Shown piece by piece: positions 45,007 through 53,805 of a stretch of 64,000 nucleotides of DNA (the stretch's first letter is position 1; each line of letters opens with the position of its first letter). The DNA lies in the NCBI RefSeq assembly GCF_900103805.1, contig NZ_FNIB01000009.1:80804-144803 (forward strand), given 5' to 3'. Made by a program: the position numbers and the translations under genes. The notes beneath the pieces are model-generated. The model had not been told where the DNA came from. It saw nothing but the letters and a program-made list of their open reading frames with translations, and searched no databases. Origin of the DNA: Cryobacterium flavum (GTDB lineage Bacteria; Actinomycetota; Actinomycetes; Actinomycetales; Microbacteriaceae).

Positions 45007-46497
45007 ATGAAAAAGTTGCCATTAGCGATTTGGGCAATGGTCATTGGTGCATTCGCAATGGGAGCCGATGAGTTCATCGTCGCCGGAGTCGTTAGAGAGA
45101 TTTCCGAAGACCTCAACGTCACGTACGGGCAGGTCGGCGCGCTGGAGAGCATGTACGCGCTCGGCGTGGCGATCGGTGCGCCCGTGTTTACAGCGATCGG
45201 TACCAGGTTCGGACGGCGGTCCATGTTGCTGCTGACGACTGCAGTGTTCCTCCTCGGCAACACGCTGTCGGCGCTGGGCCCCAGCTACGAGCTGATCATG
45301 GCCGGACGGGTGGTCTCTGCCACAGCCCATGGTGCGTTCCTCGGAATTGCGGCCGTCTTCGCAGCGGAACTTGTCGACGCGAAGCGGAAGGGGCGGGCGG
45401 TAGCGATCGTCTTCTCCGGGCTTACGGCATCTACGGTGCTCGGCGCTCCGCTCGGTGCCGCAGTCGGTCAGGCCTTCGGATGGCGGTTCACCTTCTGGAC
45501 CCTGGTCGTCTTCGGAGGGATCGCACTGATCGGACTGCTCACCTCGCTGCCGCGAACCACGAAGCATGAGGTGCTCTCGTCCGACGTGCAACACCACTCT
45601 CATGAACAGGTCGATGCGCACGCCCACGAATCCGCAGGAGGGCATGGGCGCGTCGAGCACGTCGACATTCCTGCTGCTGCGGAGGACCACGACCACGCCG
45701 TGCCGGCACCCGGAAGCGAGTTCGAGGGACTTGACGCCCACGCCCTCGCGCACCTCGGTGGTGGCGGCCATGGACCCACCCTGCGAGAGCAGCTCACCGC
45801 CCTCACCCGGCCTGCTGTGTGGGGAGCGCTGCTGACCACACTGCTCGGTTACGGCGGTGTGTTCACTAGCTTCGTCTACCTCGCACCTCAGTACACTGAG
45901 GTCACCGGATTCGACGCGGCATGGGTCACCCCGCTCTTGCTGCTGTTCGGAGCGGGCCTGTTCGTCGGAAACGCTCTTGGTGGTAAGCTCGCCGACAAGG
46001 CAATCATGCCGACAGTGCTCGGCACGCTCGCAGCTCTGGCGGTAGCGCTCTTCGCGATGACCTTCGCCATTCAGAACCCGATCACCGCAGTGATCATGAC
46101 CTTCGTCTTCGGGGTGACCGCGTTCTCCGTCGTCGCACCCCTTCAACTGCGGGTCATGAACGCCGCCGGTCACGCACCGGACGTGGCGTCCGCCGCGAAC
46201 ATCTCGGCATTCACCCTCGGCAGCGCTATCGGAATCACCCTCGGTGGCGCAGCCATCGACGGTGGACTGGGCTTGGCATCGGTGAACTGGATCGGCGGGC
46301 TGATCACCACGACCGGGCTGATCATTGCGGTGGTCACCTGGGCGCTACTCGACCGTCGCACGAGCGCTGCGTCGCACGATCTCGGCCACGCCCATGACCA
46401 CGAGGCTGGGTCAGCAGGCGTAGCGCACGACCACGGCGACACCGCAGCGCATCATGGCCCCGTCCCGACCGGACACGAAGCCCATCACCACCACTGA
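45007..46497 (+). CDS. MFS permease with His-rich central loop and tail (metal efflux candidate)
   Basis: A 496-aa 12-helix MFS protein of the AraJ/YdhP type (LPLAIWAMVIGAFAMGADEF at helix 1; RVVSATAHGAFLGIAAVFAA). Between helices 6 and 7 (residues about 188-261) lies a large loop with more than a dozen His (HHSHEQVDAHAHES, EDHDHAV, HALAHLGGGGHG), and the C-terminal tail has many more (GHAHDHEAG, AHDHGDTAAHH) and ends HHHH. Such insertions are typical of metal transporters, not of AraJ-type permeases. With a CsoR operator upstream and csoR2 downstream, copper or zinc export is inferred. Confidence 0.88.
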   Translation: MKKLPLAIWAMVIGAFAMGADEFIVAGVVREISEDLNVTYGQVGALESMYALGVAIGAPVFTAIGTRFGRRSMLLLTTAVFLLGNTLSALGPSYELIMAGRVVSATAHGAFLGIAAVFAAELVDAKRKGRAVAIVFSGLTASTVLGAPLGAAVGQAFGWRFTFWTLVVFGGIALIGLLTSLPRTTKHEVLSSDVQHHSHEQVDAHAHESAGGHGRVEHVDIPAAAEDHDHAVPAPGSEFEGLDAHALAHLGGGGHGPTLREQLTALTRPAVWGALLTTLLGYGGVFTSFVYLAPQYTEVTGFDAAWVTPLLLLFGAGLFVGNALGGKLADKAIMPTVLGTLAALAVALFAMTFAIQNPITAVIMTFVFGVTAFSVVAPLQLRVMNAAGHAPDVASAANISAFTLGSAIGITLGGAAIDGGLGLASVNWIGGLITTTGLIIAVVTWALLDRRTSAASHDLGHAHDHEAGSAGVAHDHGDTAAHHGPVPTGHEAHHHH

Positions 46498-46516
46498 GCA
46501 GCGTTCGCTGAAACTC

Positions 46517-46555
46517 ACAGGGCCGTCCCGTCACAGTCAGGCGGGACGGCCCTGT
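46517..46555 (+). terminator. Terminator after the His-rich MFS gene
   Basis: ACAGGGCCGTCCCG (46517-46530) pairs perfectly with CGGGACGGCCCTGT (46542-46555) around an 11-nt loop, just after the stop. Confidence 0.85.
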
Positions 46556-46764
46556 TCGATATCGACAGAAAGGCTCATAGTCCAGGCGCACTGCTCCAAA
46601 ATACTAGACAGTGACAGACCAGTGGGCACGATCAGACTCAGCAGGCAGACGGGGCCTGTAGCCTATCAACGGTTAGGACGCGCTCCACTGCCGACCGGGG
46701 TAATCTCAACTTCGCCACACGCACCCTGCCCTATCTTGAACCGCGAGAACCTAAGGAACGTACG

Positions 46765-47076
46765 ATGTCACCGTCATCCGAGCCATCCACACAGCCACAC
46801 GGCTATATCAGCGACAAGGACCAATATCTCAAGCGAATGGGGCGTATCGAGGGGCAAGCCCGCGGCATCTCCAAGATGATCAACGAGGAGAAATACTGCA
46901 TAGACATCCTCACCCAGATCAGCGCCCTCACCAGTGCGCTGCAGGTCGTCGCACTCGGCCTGCTCGATGACCACCTCTCGCACTGCGTCCTCGACGCGGC
47001 GAAGCTCGGTGAGGACGAAGCTGCGACAAAGATCAAGGAAGCCAGCGACGCGATCCGTCGACTCGTCCGCTCCTAA
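46765..47076 (+). CDS. csoR: CsoR-family copper-sensing repressor (second copy)
   Basis: A 103-aa helical repressor with a complete Cys45-His70-Cys74 copper site (KYCIDILTQ and DDHLSHCV). When it binds Cu(I) it should release TACCC-type operators. AAGGAACG precedes the ATG. It has its own transcription unit after a terminator. About 80% similar by eye to the third copy and less so to the first. Confidence 0.93.
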   Translation: MSPSSEPSTQPHGYISDKDQYLKRMGRIEGQARGISKMINEEKYCIDILTQISALTSALQVVALGLLDDHLSHCVLDAAKLGEDEAATKIKEASDAIRRLVRS

Positions 47077-47156
47077 TCAACACCTGTCGTCACTTCGGTA
47101 CGAGAGACGCCAAGCGCACCCGCTGATAACCCAGGCGCAGCTCCTCTCGCCTCCTC

Positions 47157-47166
47157 TATACGTATA
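47157..47166. promoter_or_regulatory. Palindrome before the arsR-family gene
   Basis: TATACGTATA is a perfect 10-bp palindrome 54 nt upstream of the ArsR start, a plausible place for an operator overlapping the promoter. ArsR/SmtB operators are usually longer, so this is tentative. Confidence 0.35.
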
Positions 47167-47220
47167 TGCTCACGGCATCGCCGCTTGTTACCCGGTACCG
47201 GTGAGGGGTTTAGTGGAGGG

Positions 47221-47568
47221 ATGCACGCAGATGCTCATGGTGCCGTGACGTACGATATTGTCTACCTTCTACCCGCCGTCGACGTCGTCGCTGAGCTTGC
47301 CAATCCGGTCCGGATGAAAATCATTCTCGCGTTGCGGGAGACGGAAATGTCAGCGAATCATCTCGCCGACATCGTCGACGGATCCCCTCGCATCGTGGCT
47401 CGCCAGCTTGCGCGGCCGAGCGCGGCAGGCATCGTCGCCGAGCGTAACCACGGGTTGAGGGTCTTCTATTGCCTAGCCAACGAGCATGTAGCGGACCTCG
47501 CGATCAACGGCGTCCTCCAGGCCCAGCACGCCGTTCCGACCGAACCCGATACCCGTCCCTCGCCCTAG
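47221..47568 (+). CDS. ArsR/SmtB-family metal sensor (KmtR-like)
   Basis: A 115-aa winged-helix repressor. VDVVAELANPVRMKIILALRE and MSANHLADIVDGSPRIVARQL form the HTH part, though the recognition helix (ARPSAAG) departs from the usual HLAKLRxAG. The C-terminal FYCLANEHVADLAINGVLQAQH resembles the Ni/Co site of mycobacterial KmtR. The ATG at 47221 follows GGAGGG directly, a short spacing. The metal is unknown; a slightly degraded DNA-binding helix is possible. Confidence 0.75.
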   Translation: MHADAHGAVTYDIVYLLPAVDVVAELANPVRMKIILALRETEMSANHLADIVDGSPRIVARQLARPSAAGIVAERNHGLRVFYCLANEHVADLAINGVLQAQHAVPTEPDTRPSP

Positions 47569-47594
47569 ACTGTTCGAAGTGTAAAGGAGTCACC

Positions 47595-48114
47595 ATGCCC
47601 CGCCTTCCCCGCCTCACGCCTGCGACCGCTGTAGGAGCCTCGCGCGATCTGCTCGGCGAGCTAGTGGACCGGCACGGTCAGGTCGGCGCCATGGTGTCAA
47701 CGATGGCGCACTCGCCAGCCGTATTCGGTGGCTAGCTGCAACTCAGTCGTTCCATGAGGCCTGCCAAGCTCGATCGTAAGATCAGCGAACGCATCTCGAT
47801 CGCCGTTCAGGCTCAACAGGGATGCGGCCTGTGACTGCAGTCGCACATCGTCGCCGCTCGCTCGGCATCAGTGAGGAGGAGATCGAGCTGGCGCAGAAAG
47901 GGTCGTCTGCCGATGCCTCCTGGCTGCAATCATTGCCCTTGGCCTCCAGGTATATTAAGAGCCGACGTCGATCACCGACAAGCAGGTCAACAGCATCCGT
48001 GCCCAGGACTACAGCGACCGTGAGATTGCCAATGTCGTCGGCATTGTCGCACTCAACATCCTCACGGGAGCGTTCAACCTCCTCGCAGGGCTCACGCCGG
48101 GCGGGCATGACTGA
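47595..48114 (+). pseudogene. AhpD-like / carboxymuconolactone decarboxylase-family remnant
   Basis: Starts well: MPRLPRLTPATAVGASRDLL, then VSTMAHSPAVFGG followed by a TAG stop. Beyond it the same frame continues as LQLSRSMRPAKLDRKISE and then hits TGA in the QGCGL segment, exactly where the active-site CxxC begins. Later parts are in other frames (SEEEIELAQKG; then DYSDREIANVVGIVALNILT, ending near 48114). Two stops and at least two frameshifts: a dead peroxidase-like gene. Confidence 0.85.
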
Positions 48115-48266
48115 GGTGCAGGGCAAGTATCGAGAGACTGCAACCAAACGTCGCTATACCTTGTGGCGAGCCCAGAGTTGCAACGGTGCGAAACCTGAGC
48201 TCGCCGCGGTCTCGGTTTGGCTTCACAATACCTGCTCGGCTCCTTCAGAGGACACCACCTAGCCTT

Positions 48267-48285
48267 TATACCCTAACGGGGTATA
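48267..48285 (+). promoter_or_regulatory. CsoR-type operator before copB
   Basis: TATACCC-TAACG-GGGTATA (7-bp arms, 5-nt spacer) is a perfect palindrome. It ends 10 nt before the copB ATG, so the transcript is either leaderless or translation starts at a later Met. Confidence 0.78.
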
Positions 48286-48295
48286 CCCTAGTGGT

Positions 48296-50476
48296 ATGCC
48301 GATGCCACCAGACCACGATGCGCACCATGTTTCCGATCTCACCCGTGAGAAGCATGAAGGACACGAAACTCCTATGACAGGTTCCGGCCGTGGGGAGCAT
48401 TCGAATCACTCCGCTCATGGTGGGCAGGCGGGGCCCTCCGATCACGAGACCCCACTGGGGCATTCCGGTCACGGCGAACACGGAGCGGGTCATGGCGGTC
48501 ACGGTGACCACGTGGGGCAGTTTCGTCGGCTGTTCTGGATCAACCTGATCATCGCCGTCCCGGTGGTGACGTTGTCGCCCATGTTCGCGATGATCCTTGG
48601 TTACGACGTCCCCGGGTGGGCGACGTTCATCGCCCCCCTCCTCGGCACCGTCATGTATGTGTGGGGTGGGTGGCCATTTCTTACCGGCGCGGTCAGCGAG
48701 GTCAAGGGCCGCAAGCCCGGCATGATGCTGCTGATCGGCCTCGCGATCACGGTGGCGTTCCTGGCCTCGTGGGGTGCGACCCTGGGGCTGTTGGACCACG
48801 AACTGGAGTTCTGGTGGGAGCTGGCACTGCTGATCGTCATAATGCTGCTCGGTCACTGGGTCGAGATGCGTTCCCTTGCGCAGACCACCTCCGCCCTCGA
48901 CTCCCTAGCCGCGTTGCTGCCCGACGAGGCTGAACGCGTGGAGGGTGACCTGATCGTGAAGGTCGCTCCTGCTGAGCTGCGGGTTGGTGACGTCGTCGTC
49001 GTGCGGCCTGGCGGCAGCGTTCCGGCGGACGGCACGATCGTCGACGGCAGTGCCGCGATGGACGAGTCCATGATCACCGGCGAGTCTCGCCCTGTGGGCC
49101 GTGGTATCGGGGACACCGTGACCTCGGGCACCGTCGCGACGGACTCGAGCCTGCGGGTGGAGATCACAGCCGTCGGTGACGATACCGCCCTGGCGGGCAT
49201 TCAGCGGCTGGTAACCGAGGCGCAGAACTCCTCCTCCCGTGCGCAGCGGATCGCCGATCGCGCCGCGGGTCTGCTGTTCTGGTTTGCACTCATCGCCGCC
49301 GTCATCACGATCGCCGTCTGGACGCTTGTGGGCAACTTCGATGCTGCGGTTGTGCGCAGCATCACCGTTCTGGTGATCGCTTGCCCGCATGCGCTGGGGC
49401 TGGCGATCCCGCTGGTGGTATCGATCGCGACTGAGCGCGCCGCGCGTGGCGGCGTTCTGGTGAAGGATCGTCTTGCGCTGGAGAGCATGCGCACGGTCAA
49501 CGCGGTCCTCTTCGACAAGACCGGCACGCTCACCAAGGGCGAACCCACCGTCACCGCCGTGCAGCCGGCGTGCGACCTGGACGCGGACCAGGTGCTCGCG
49601 ATCGCCGCAGCCGCCGAATCCGACAGCGAGCATCCCTTGGCCAAAGCGATCGTGCGCGCCGCTCACGACAAGAAGCTTTCGCTGCCGACGGCGTCAGGGT
49701 TTTCGTCTTCCCCCGCGGTCGGTGTCACAGCGACAGTGGGCGGACGAGAGGTTCGTGTAGGTGGACCGAAGTTGCTCGACGAGGTCGGTGCGTCGGAGAT
49801 CGTTCACGCCGACCAGTGGCGAGACGAGGGAGCGATCATTCTCCACGTCGTCCAGGATGGTGCTGTCATCGGCGGCCTCAAGCTCGCCGACGAGATCCGG
49901 CCCGAATCCCACGACGCCGTCGACGCCCTCCACAAGCTCGGCGTCGAGGTGGTCATGATCACCGGTGACGCGCAGGCCGTGGCGGACGCGGTCGGCGCCG
50001 AACTTGGTATCGACCGCGTCTTTGCCGGCGTCCGTCCCGAGGACAAGTCCGCCAAGATCGAGGAGCTGCAGAAGGAAGGCAAGAAAGTGGCGATGGTCGG
50101 TGACGGCGTCAACGACGCTCCCGCCCTCGCAAAGGCCGATGTTGGCATCGCGATCGGCGCGGGTACGGACGTCGCGATTGCTTCTGCCGGAGTCATCCTC
50201 GCCAGCTCTGACCCGCGCTCGGTGTTGTCAGTGATCGAGCTGTCCCGCGCCACGTACCGCAAGATGAAGCAGAACCTGTGGTGGGCCGCCGGATACAACC
50301 TCTTGTCCGTGCCGCTGGCCGCGGGAGTGCTCGCACCGATTGGTTTCGTCTTGCCGATGTCGGTGGGGGCGATCCTGATGTCGTTGTCCACGGTCGTGGT
50401 CGCTCTCAACGCGCAGCTTTTGCGCCGCATCGATCTCGGCCCCGAAGCAAGCACCCGGGCCATCCTGGGCCGCTAG
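48296..50476 (+). CDS. copB: CopB-type (CPH) copper-transporting P-type ATPase
   Basis: A 726-aa P1B-3-type ATPase. The N-terminal ~75 residues are His-rich (DHDAHHVSD, GHSGHGEHGAGHGGHGDH) in place of an HMA domain. The membrane metal site is CPH at residues 363-365 (IACPHALGLAIPL), and the phosphorylated Asp is D407 in DKTGTLT. TGESRPV, SEHPLAKA and [13 protein letters not shown] are intact. CPH enzymes are linked to Cu(II)/Cu(I) export. The first Met lies very close to the operator; a Met at 48374 is an alternative. csoR3 follows by 16 nt. Confidence 0.94.
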   Translation: MPMPPDHDAHHVSDLTREKHEGHETPMTGSGRGEHSNHSAHGGQAGPSDHETPLGHSGHGEHGAGHGGHGDHVGQFRRLFWINLIIAVPVVTLSPMFAMILGYDVPGWATFIAPLLGTVMYVWGGWPFLTGAVSEVKGRKPGMMLLIGLAITVAFLASWGATLGLLDHELEFWWELALLIVIMLLGHWVEMRSLAQTTSALDSLAALLPDEAERVEGDLIVKVAPAELRVGDVVVVRPGGSVPADGTIVDGSAAMDESMITGESRPVGRGIGDTVTSGTVATDSSLRVEITAVGDDTALAGIQRLVTEAQNSSSRAQRIADRAAGLLFWFALIAAVITIAVWTLVGNFDAAVVRSITVLVIACPHALGLAIPLVVSIATERAARGGVLVKDRLALESMRTVNAVLFDKTGTLTKGEPTVTAVQPACDLDADQVLAIAAAAESDSEHPLAKAIVRAAHDKKLSLPTASGFSSSPAVGVTATVGGREVRVGGPKLLDEVGASEIVHADQWRDEGAIILHVVQDGAVIGGLKLADEIRPESHDAVDALHKLGVEVVMITGDAQAVADAVGAELGIDRVFAGVRPEDKSAKIEELQKEGKKVAMVGDGVNDAPALAKADVGIAIGAGTDVAIASAGVILASSDPRSVLSVIELSRATYRKMKQNLWWAAGYNLLSVPLAAGVLAPIGFVLPMSVGAILMSLSTVVVALNAQLLRRIDLGPEASTRAILGR

Positions 50477-50492
50477 AACGAAGGAACTGAAA

Positions 50493-50804
50493 ATGACCAC
50501 AATGCCCCTCACACAAGTACACCCGCACGGGTACATCACGGACAAGGACAAGTATCTTCAGCGGCTCCGTCGGATCGAAGGACAGGCTCGAGGAATCTCT
50601 CGGATGGTCGATGAGGAGAAATACTGCATCGACATCCTCACGCAGATCAGCGCGCTCACCAGCGCCCTGCAGGCTGTTGGCTTGGGGCTACTCGATGACC
50701 ACCTCAAGCACTGCGTGCTCGACGCCGTCCGCATGGACGGCCCCGATGCGGAAGTGAAGATCAAAGAGGCCAGCGCCGCGATCGCCCGCCTCGTCCGGTC
50801 CTGA
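50493..50804 (+). CDS. csoR: CsoR-family copper-sensing repressor (third copy)
   Basis: A 103-aa helical repressor with a complete Cys45-His70-Cys74 site (KYCIDILTQ and DDHLKHCV). It starts 16 nt after copB and is probably the self-repressing regulator of that operon through the operator at 48267. Very similar to the second copy, including HPHGYITDKDKYLQRLRRIEG at the start, so one derives from a recent duplication or import. Confidence 0.93.
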   Translation: MTTMPLTQVHPHGYITDKDKYLQRLRRIEGQARGISRMVDEEKYCIDILTQISALTSALQAVGLGLLDDHLKHCVLDAVRMDGPDAEVKIKEASAAIARLVRS

Positions 50805-50911
50805 CCGGCAAACGGGCGGTCAGCCGTCCTGGTGCTTCGCGCGATGCAGCAGCGTATCCAGCCCGAACTCGAGCCGCGACTCGAACGGGCCGTCCATCAA
50901 CAGCTCCCTTA

Positions 50912-51445
50912 TCATCGGCAGGGCAGGGCAGGGCAGGGCGGGGCAGGGCAGGGCAACGAGGACTGTGCCGCAGCACGGCACATCGGGGCTTTCTGCTCCG
51001 CAAAGCTCCGGCCCGTACGCTCGTTCTGTGTGCCATTGCGACACTGGAACGTCACGAAATGGGTGGCCGAAGTCCAGACGTGCACTTCTGGATCCGTTAC
51101 CGAGAATCGCCTCTCCCCGTCAGCGTGGTCTTCGAGCTCGCTCGTGATCACCGCGCCGGCGGCGCGTGCCCGCGCGTAAGCGGCATCGACGTCGTCGACC
51201 TGCACGTGGATCTGGACGGTGGTGGCTCTGACGTGTTTCGGGCTGCGATAGGACGGGCCGGGGTCGCCGAGCATGATGGTGCCGTTACCACGGCGCATCT
51301 CGGCGTGACTGATGGACCCGGATGGGTCGTCGTGGCGCAGTGTCTCGGTGAAGCCGAAGCCGAAGCCGAAGCCGAAGGCGCGGGAAAGGAACACCAGCGC
51401 CGATGCTACATCTTCGTAGAGCAGGTAAGGGTTGACTGCGTTCAT
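50912..51445 (-). CDS. VOC/glyoxalase-fold protein with repeat expansions
   Basis: A 177-aa protein. The first 120 residues fit a glyoxalase/bleomycin-resistance-like VOC protein (NPYLLYEDVASALVFLSRAFGF, GTIMLGDPGPSYRSPKHV, TVQIHVQVDDVDAAYARA). Two oddities: a GFGFGFGF stretch from a hexanucleotide repeat at 51350-51378, and a tail after VTDPEVHVW that departs from the family and is coded by the GGGCA pentamer repeat (LPCPAPPCPALPC). The usual Gly in DPEGHVW is Val. It may be drifting or inactive. Confidence 0.65.
   Translation of the reverse strand: MNAVNPYLLYEDVASALVFLSRAFGFGFGFGFTETLRHDDPSGSISHAEMRRGNGTIMLGDPGPSYRSPKHVRATTVQIHVQVDDVDAAYARARAAGAVITSELEDHADGERRFSVTDPEVHVWTSATHFVTFQCRNGTQNERTGRSFAEQKAPMCRAAAQSSLPCPAPPCPALPCR
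50921..50955 (+). repeat. GGGCA pentamer tandem repeat
   Basis: Seven tandem 5-nt units (GGGCA x3, one GGGCG, GGGCA x3). The repeat lies within the 3' end of the VOC gene, so unit gain or loss would shift its frame. Confidence 0.9.
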
Positions 51446-51523
51446 GGAGCTTTTTGCCTGTGAGTGCGCTGAGGCATAATTCGGGGTCAGAGCGGAAAAT
51501 GTGCGACGCCAGCCGTGTGGCCG

Positions 51524-51916
51524 TTATATGAAAACTTTGGTCACGTACTCGTCGGCGGTGAACGGTGTCCCTTGCCAACGACCTTCGCTAGTGCCGTGGG
51601 CGAGCACCACAGCGACTTCCCCGTGACCCTCGCTTCGAGCACTTCGAAGGCCATCGCGGAATGGGTCAGATCCCCGGACTTGACGACTACGAGAAGTGGC
51701 GCAAGGCCCCGGTCCGCTTTTAGGGGCAACGATTGCCCAATCAGGTTCCGCACATGACCTGATCCGGGCTGCATCGTTGGCAACGATGACGTCGGCCCAC
51801 TGGTCGAGCAGCGCTTGGAACGTCTCGAGAACGCCGGTTCCTATGCAGCAATCCTTTGCAAAGTCTGAGAGCCTGTCAAGGCGCTGCGTGGCCTTTTGGC
51901 TTGCGGGCCATTGCAT
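51524..51916 (-). pseudogene. NTF2-like / SnoaL-like protein remnant with two compensating frameshifts
   Basis: Minus-strand frames together give an NTF2-like sequence: ETFQALLDQWADVIVANDAA and SCAEPDWAIVAP in one frame, LVVVKSGDLTHSAMAFEVLE in another, then GEVAVVLAHGTSEGRWQG and TADEYVTKVFI back in the first. The middle is therefore shifted by one base and restored. The chain also stops before the usual C-terminal strand. A decayed gene. Confidence 0.7.
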
Positions 51917-52361
51917 GGTATAGAAAGGTCTCGAGTTTCGAACGAGATGCGTTGTTCTTTGCCATTATTTTCGTCTCAGACCAGGAACTTTCTGGGACGT
52001 TGATGATTGCGGATACCGAAGCGAGCATGGCGATCATGATCGCCGCCGCGGCGATGACGAGGTAGCGAAGGTGGATGGTTGTGCCTTCATGGGGGAGAGA
52101 GTCGGATCAATCCAGGGTGAGGCGGATGACTGCAATTACAACCAACCATTCGGCCGCGAGGGTGACGGTGCCACGAGGCTTCTGCGTGAGCGCTTTTTAC
52201 GGGATCGTTGGGCGTCTGCGCAGTCCAATTGTCTCTCGGCCCTGCGGCAGCATGCTCCACGGCCGGGCTAAAGTACGTTGACTACTCCTGCAGAAGGATC
52301 ACTCTTTGAGTGCGCGAAGCCCACCACTTCTTTTCAACGTAGAACCGGGAGCGATGGACTG
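51917..52361. other. Gap without recognisable gene
   Basis: Only short frames. On the minus strand near 51960-52060 a hydrophobic piece (YLVIAAAAIMIAMLASVSAI) may be the start of a lost membrane protein. No repeats or hairpins of note. Confidence 0.3.
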
Positions 52362-53549
52362 CTATCGACTCTTGTCGGTGGCGACTCTTAGCCCTCGTGT
52401 GGCGATCAATGCGGCCGGGATGAGAAGGAGGAAGTTGAGTTGCATGGCGGGAATGAGGCCAATCATTCCTTGGAGGATCCCAGAGCCGATGTAGAGCAGG
52501 CCGGCCAGACCGCTGCCGATTCCGATGACTACCCCGGCAGCGGCCGTCGGAGCGTTCGGGTTCAGCGTCTGCGCAGCCACGATGAGCAGCGGTTGACTCG
52601 CATACAACATGAACCCGGCAACCGCTCCAGCGATCAACGTGCCGCCTCCCGCCGGGAGTAGGAGAACGACCAAGAACGCAGCGGTGGCAGCAAGCAACGA
52701 GGCGACCGTCGTGGTGATGCCACCGATGCGTGGTGACATCACACCGCCCGCCACTGCGCCCAGCGCCGCTGCGATGGAAAAGGCGGCAAGCGTCCAGCCA
52801 AGAAGAGGGGCATTCGTTTCGATGCGGTGTTCGTTGACCAGCCATAGTGGAACGGCGCTGGTATAGGTGAGAAACGCCAGGTTGATCAAGGTTGATGCGA
52901 GGGTGAGGAAGATCGTTTGCCGGTTGAATGCGGACTTGACGAGTCGGAGCCGGGTGCGCCGAATGGCATGAGGTTCGAAATCGGGCAGCAGCAGGTAAAC
53001 CAACACGGCGAGTATGAGACCGGGAACCATCAGCCAAGGGGTCATGTGAATGCCGAATTGCGAAATCAGATAGAGAATCAGGACCGGGCCGATAGCGAAG
53101 CCGACCATTCCTCCTGCGGTGAACAGTCCCACGGCCAGGCTCGGATTCTTCGACGCCGCGCCGCCGACGATGCTTGTCGAGATCGGGTGCAATGCGGCGG
53201 AACCGAGCCCGCCAAGCAGAAGTAGAAGGATGAGTACGAGCACTGTCGGGGCCACCCCGATAAGGCTCAAAGTGATGGCGGCGAGGGCGACACCGATTGC
53301 GGCGATCTGGCGCAGCCCGACACGGTCAGCGACGGATCCCAATACCGGCTGAGGCGCCGACGAGCTGATGCTGAACACCGCGACCAACACCGCGAGGAGG
53401 ATCGGGCTTGCCGAGAACTTCACTTCCAGTGTGGGTAACAATGCTCCGAGAACCGCTGTGAGAGCATCGTTGGCCGCGTGTGTCAGTGCCAGGAGCACGG
53501 CAATCCACATGCCACTGATAGAGCCGGGACGGGTAATCACATGAGGCAT
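52362..53549 (-). CDS. MFS transporter, FSR (fosmidomycin-resistance-like) type
   Basis: A 395-aa, 12-helix permease. The start WIAVLLALTHAANDALTAVLGALLPTL and SVADRVGLRQIAAIGVALAA are typical of the Fsr group. GGLGSAALHPISTSIVGGAA is its conserved GSxxFHP-like motif. It is on the minus strand, upstream of nothing obvious. AAAGAAGT lies before the ATG. The role could be drug export or protection from toxic metabolites. Confidence 0.85.
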   Translation of the reverse strand: MPHVITRPGSISGMWIAVLLALTHAANDALTAVLGALLPTLEVKFSASPILLAVLVAVFSISSSAPQPVLGSVADRVGLRQIAAIGVALAAITLSLIGVAPTVLVLILLLLLGGLGSAALHPISTSIVGGAASKNPSLAVGLFTAGGMVGFAIGPVLILYLISQFGIHMTPWLMVPGLILAVLVYLLLPDFEPHAIRRTRLRLVKSAFNRQTIFLTLASTLINLAFLTYTSAVPLWLVNEHRIETNAPLLGWTLAAFSIAAALGAVAGGVMSPRIGGITTTVASLLAATAAFLVVLLLPAGGGTLIAGAVAGFMLYASQPLLIVAAQTLNPNAPTAAAGVVIGIGSGLAGLLYIGSGILQGMIGLIPAMQLNFLLLIPAALIATRGLRVATDKSR

Positions 53550-53805
53550 AACGGTACTTCTTTCACTGACGCGGCGGCTGGAACCGTGAGGAAACCGGTC
53601 GGGGCTCGACGCTCAGCGCATGCCAACCCCGTCCATCTCGGTGGGGGACACCTGCCAGGAACGATCGGTGCCAGAGACCGTCGGGAACTAGGAAACCTGA
53701 TTGCGAGATCGCTGTTCGGTCGACTCTGCGTGCTACGCCCTTGATTGCCGGATCCGTCATGCATCTCTGCCTGACAGACCCGGCACGAGCGCCGTCGGCG
53801 ATTTC

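Noticed and set aside
45022..46173. 383-codon minus-strand frame opposite the His-rich MFS gene
   Set aside because: Antisense shadow; the plus strand has a complete MFS with helices and a ribosome site.
50921..50955. Possible CRISPR or iteron-like array
   Set aside because: Units are only 5 nt and directly contiguous, with no spacers; it is a simple tandem repeat.
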